Assembly (NCBI GenBank): GCA_019421865.1
Contig: JAHZEL010000004.1
Span: 1-64,000, forward strand
DNA length: 64,000 nucleotides
Direction: 5' to 3'
Origin: Desulfovibrionaceae bacterium
GTDB lineage: Bacteria > Desulfobacterota > Desulfovibrionia > Desulfovibrionales > Desulfovibrionaceae
The translations under genes and the position numbers were made by a program. How positions within the stretch are numbered: the stretch's first letter is position 1; every line of letters starts with the position of its first letter. The notes beneath the pieces were generated by a model. That model was not told the DNA's origin. It was given only the letters and a program-made list of their open reading frames with translations, and ran no database searches. This document shows, piece after piece, positions 63,664 through 64,000 of the stretch.

Positions 63664-64000
63664 TCAGTCCTCCAGAAGGCAGCGCCGAAGCGCCTCTTCA
63701 TCCAGAATGACGATGCGCTTTCTCTCCAGACGTATGACGCCCTGCCGGGCAAAACGACTCAGCTGACGGCTCAGACTCTCGCGGGAGAGACCGAGCAGTC
63801 CGGCCAGCACTTCACGCGTGGTTCCGTCGTCGAGCACGGAACTCTTCTCCACGCGGGCCTTGTGCAGAAGCCAGCCCGCCACACGCCGCGGTACGGAAAT
63901 CTTGCCCTGCGAGACGGCGATTTTGTTGATGAACATGCGCTGACGCATGGCAAGCGCCCGCATGACACGCATGGAAAGAGCGCTGTTTTCCGCAAGCAGA
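63664..64000 (-). CDS. Crp/Fnr family transcriptional regulator (C-terminal part)
   Basis: The window shows only the C-terminal 111 residues; the gene continues past the right edge. A helix-turn-helix of the Crp type is clear (TREVLAGLLGLSRESLSRQLSRF), split by the family consensus, after the LAMRQRMFINKIA dimerisation helix. The sensory N-terminal domain is not visible, so the ligand (heme, cAMP or redox) cannot be said. Confidence 0.85.
   Translation of the reverse strand, partial: LLAENSALSMRVMRALAMRQRMFINKIAVSQGKISVPRRVAGWLLHKARVEKSSVLDDGTTREVLAGLLGLSRESLSRQLSRFARQGVIRLERKRIVILDEEALRRCLLED

Noticed and set aside
1..64000. CRISPR arrays, prophage genes and complete insertion sequences
   Set aside because: No regularly spaced repeats, phage structural genes or intact transposase with terminal repeats were seen.

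Overview
The window is about 60% GC and densely coded. It reads as the chromosome of a sulfate-reducing deltaproteobacterium of the Desulfovibrionaceae, probably host-associated. The evidence is a TunR-type tungstate regulator built on a dead tyrosine recombinase, a tungsten aldehyde:ferredoxin oxidoreductase (AOR) with its cofactor genes, an iron-dependent alcohol dehydrogenase, HypAB and SelA, and an effector/chaperone pair of the type III secretion kind. No sequence search could be run, so the family-level placement is inference.

Layout. 290-2926 (minus): a methylthioadenosine salvage operon of MtnA, a class II aldolase and MtnP. 2937-3986: an AMIN-domain envelope protein. 4127-9456 (plus): hypA, hypB, folC, selA and an M18 aminopeptidase. 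9576-12907: a lectin-like exported protein, a strongly codon-biased Fe-alcohol dehydrogenase and an exported GlcG/HbpS-like protein. 13329-26394: a tungsten/molybdenum cofactor island with AOR, its ubiquitin-like and E1-like partners, two MoeA paralogues, TunR, the TupABC tungstate importer, a MOSC protein, a MoaC-MogA fusion and MoaA. 26865-26949: tRNA-Leu(GAG). 27202-31441: a near-consensus sigma-54 promoter, a 1199-residue protein and a CesT-family chaperone. 31603-37905: proB, obg, rpmA, rplU, a DUF1232 gene and groESL. 38562-46543: carboxymuconolactone-decarboxylase-like, CBS, membrane and metallopeptidase genes, phosphoglucomutase and a CstA transporter. 46623-52481: two large helicases (HrpB and an SF1 enzyme). 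52492-64000: SLOG protein, RelB-headed fusion, Fur, YjbQ, cyclopropane synthase, a DUF2157/GDYXXLXY membrane fusion, chloramphenicol acetyltransferase homologue, AzlCD, UvrB, a flavodoxin-like protein and a partial Crp/Fnr regulator.

The most interesting locus is 27202-31441. The large protein joins a DUF3626-like domain (about residues 285-600) to a C-terminal HD-type domain whose spacing (HGxxH, HDxxR, GxDxWE, late AD) recalls the phosphodiesterase domain of Legionella SidE effectors. It is followed by a CesT-type chaperone and preceded by a GG-N10-GC sigma-54 promoter. Together these suggest an undescribed secreted effector. The second theme is the tungsten island: uptake (TupABC), sensing (TunR), pterin synthesis (MoaA, MoaC-MogA), metal insertion (two MoeA proteins, one with a fused ligand-binding domain) and the enzyme itself (AOR) lie within 13 kb.
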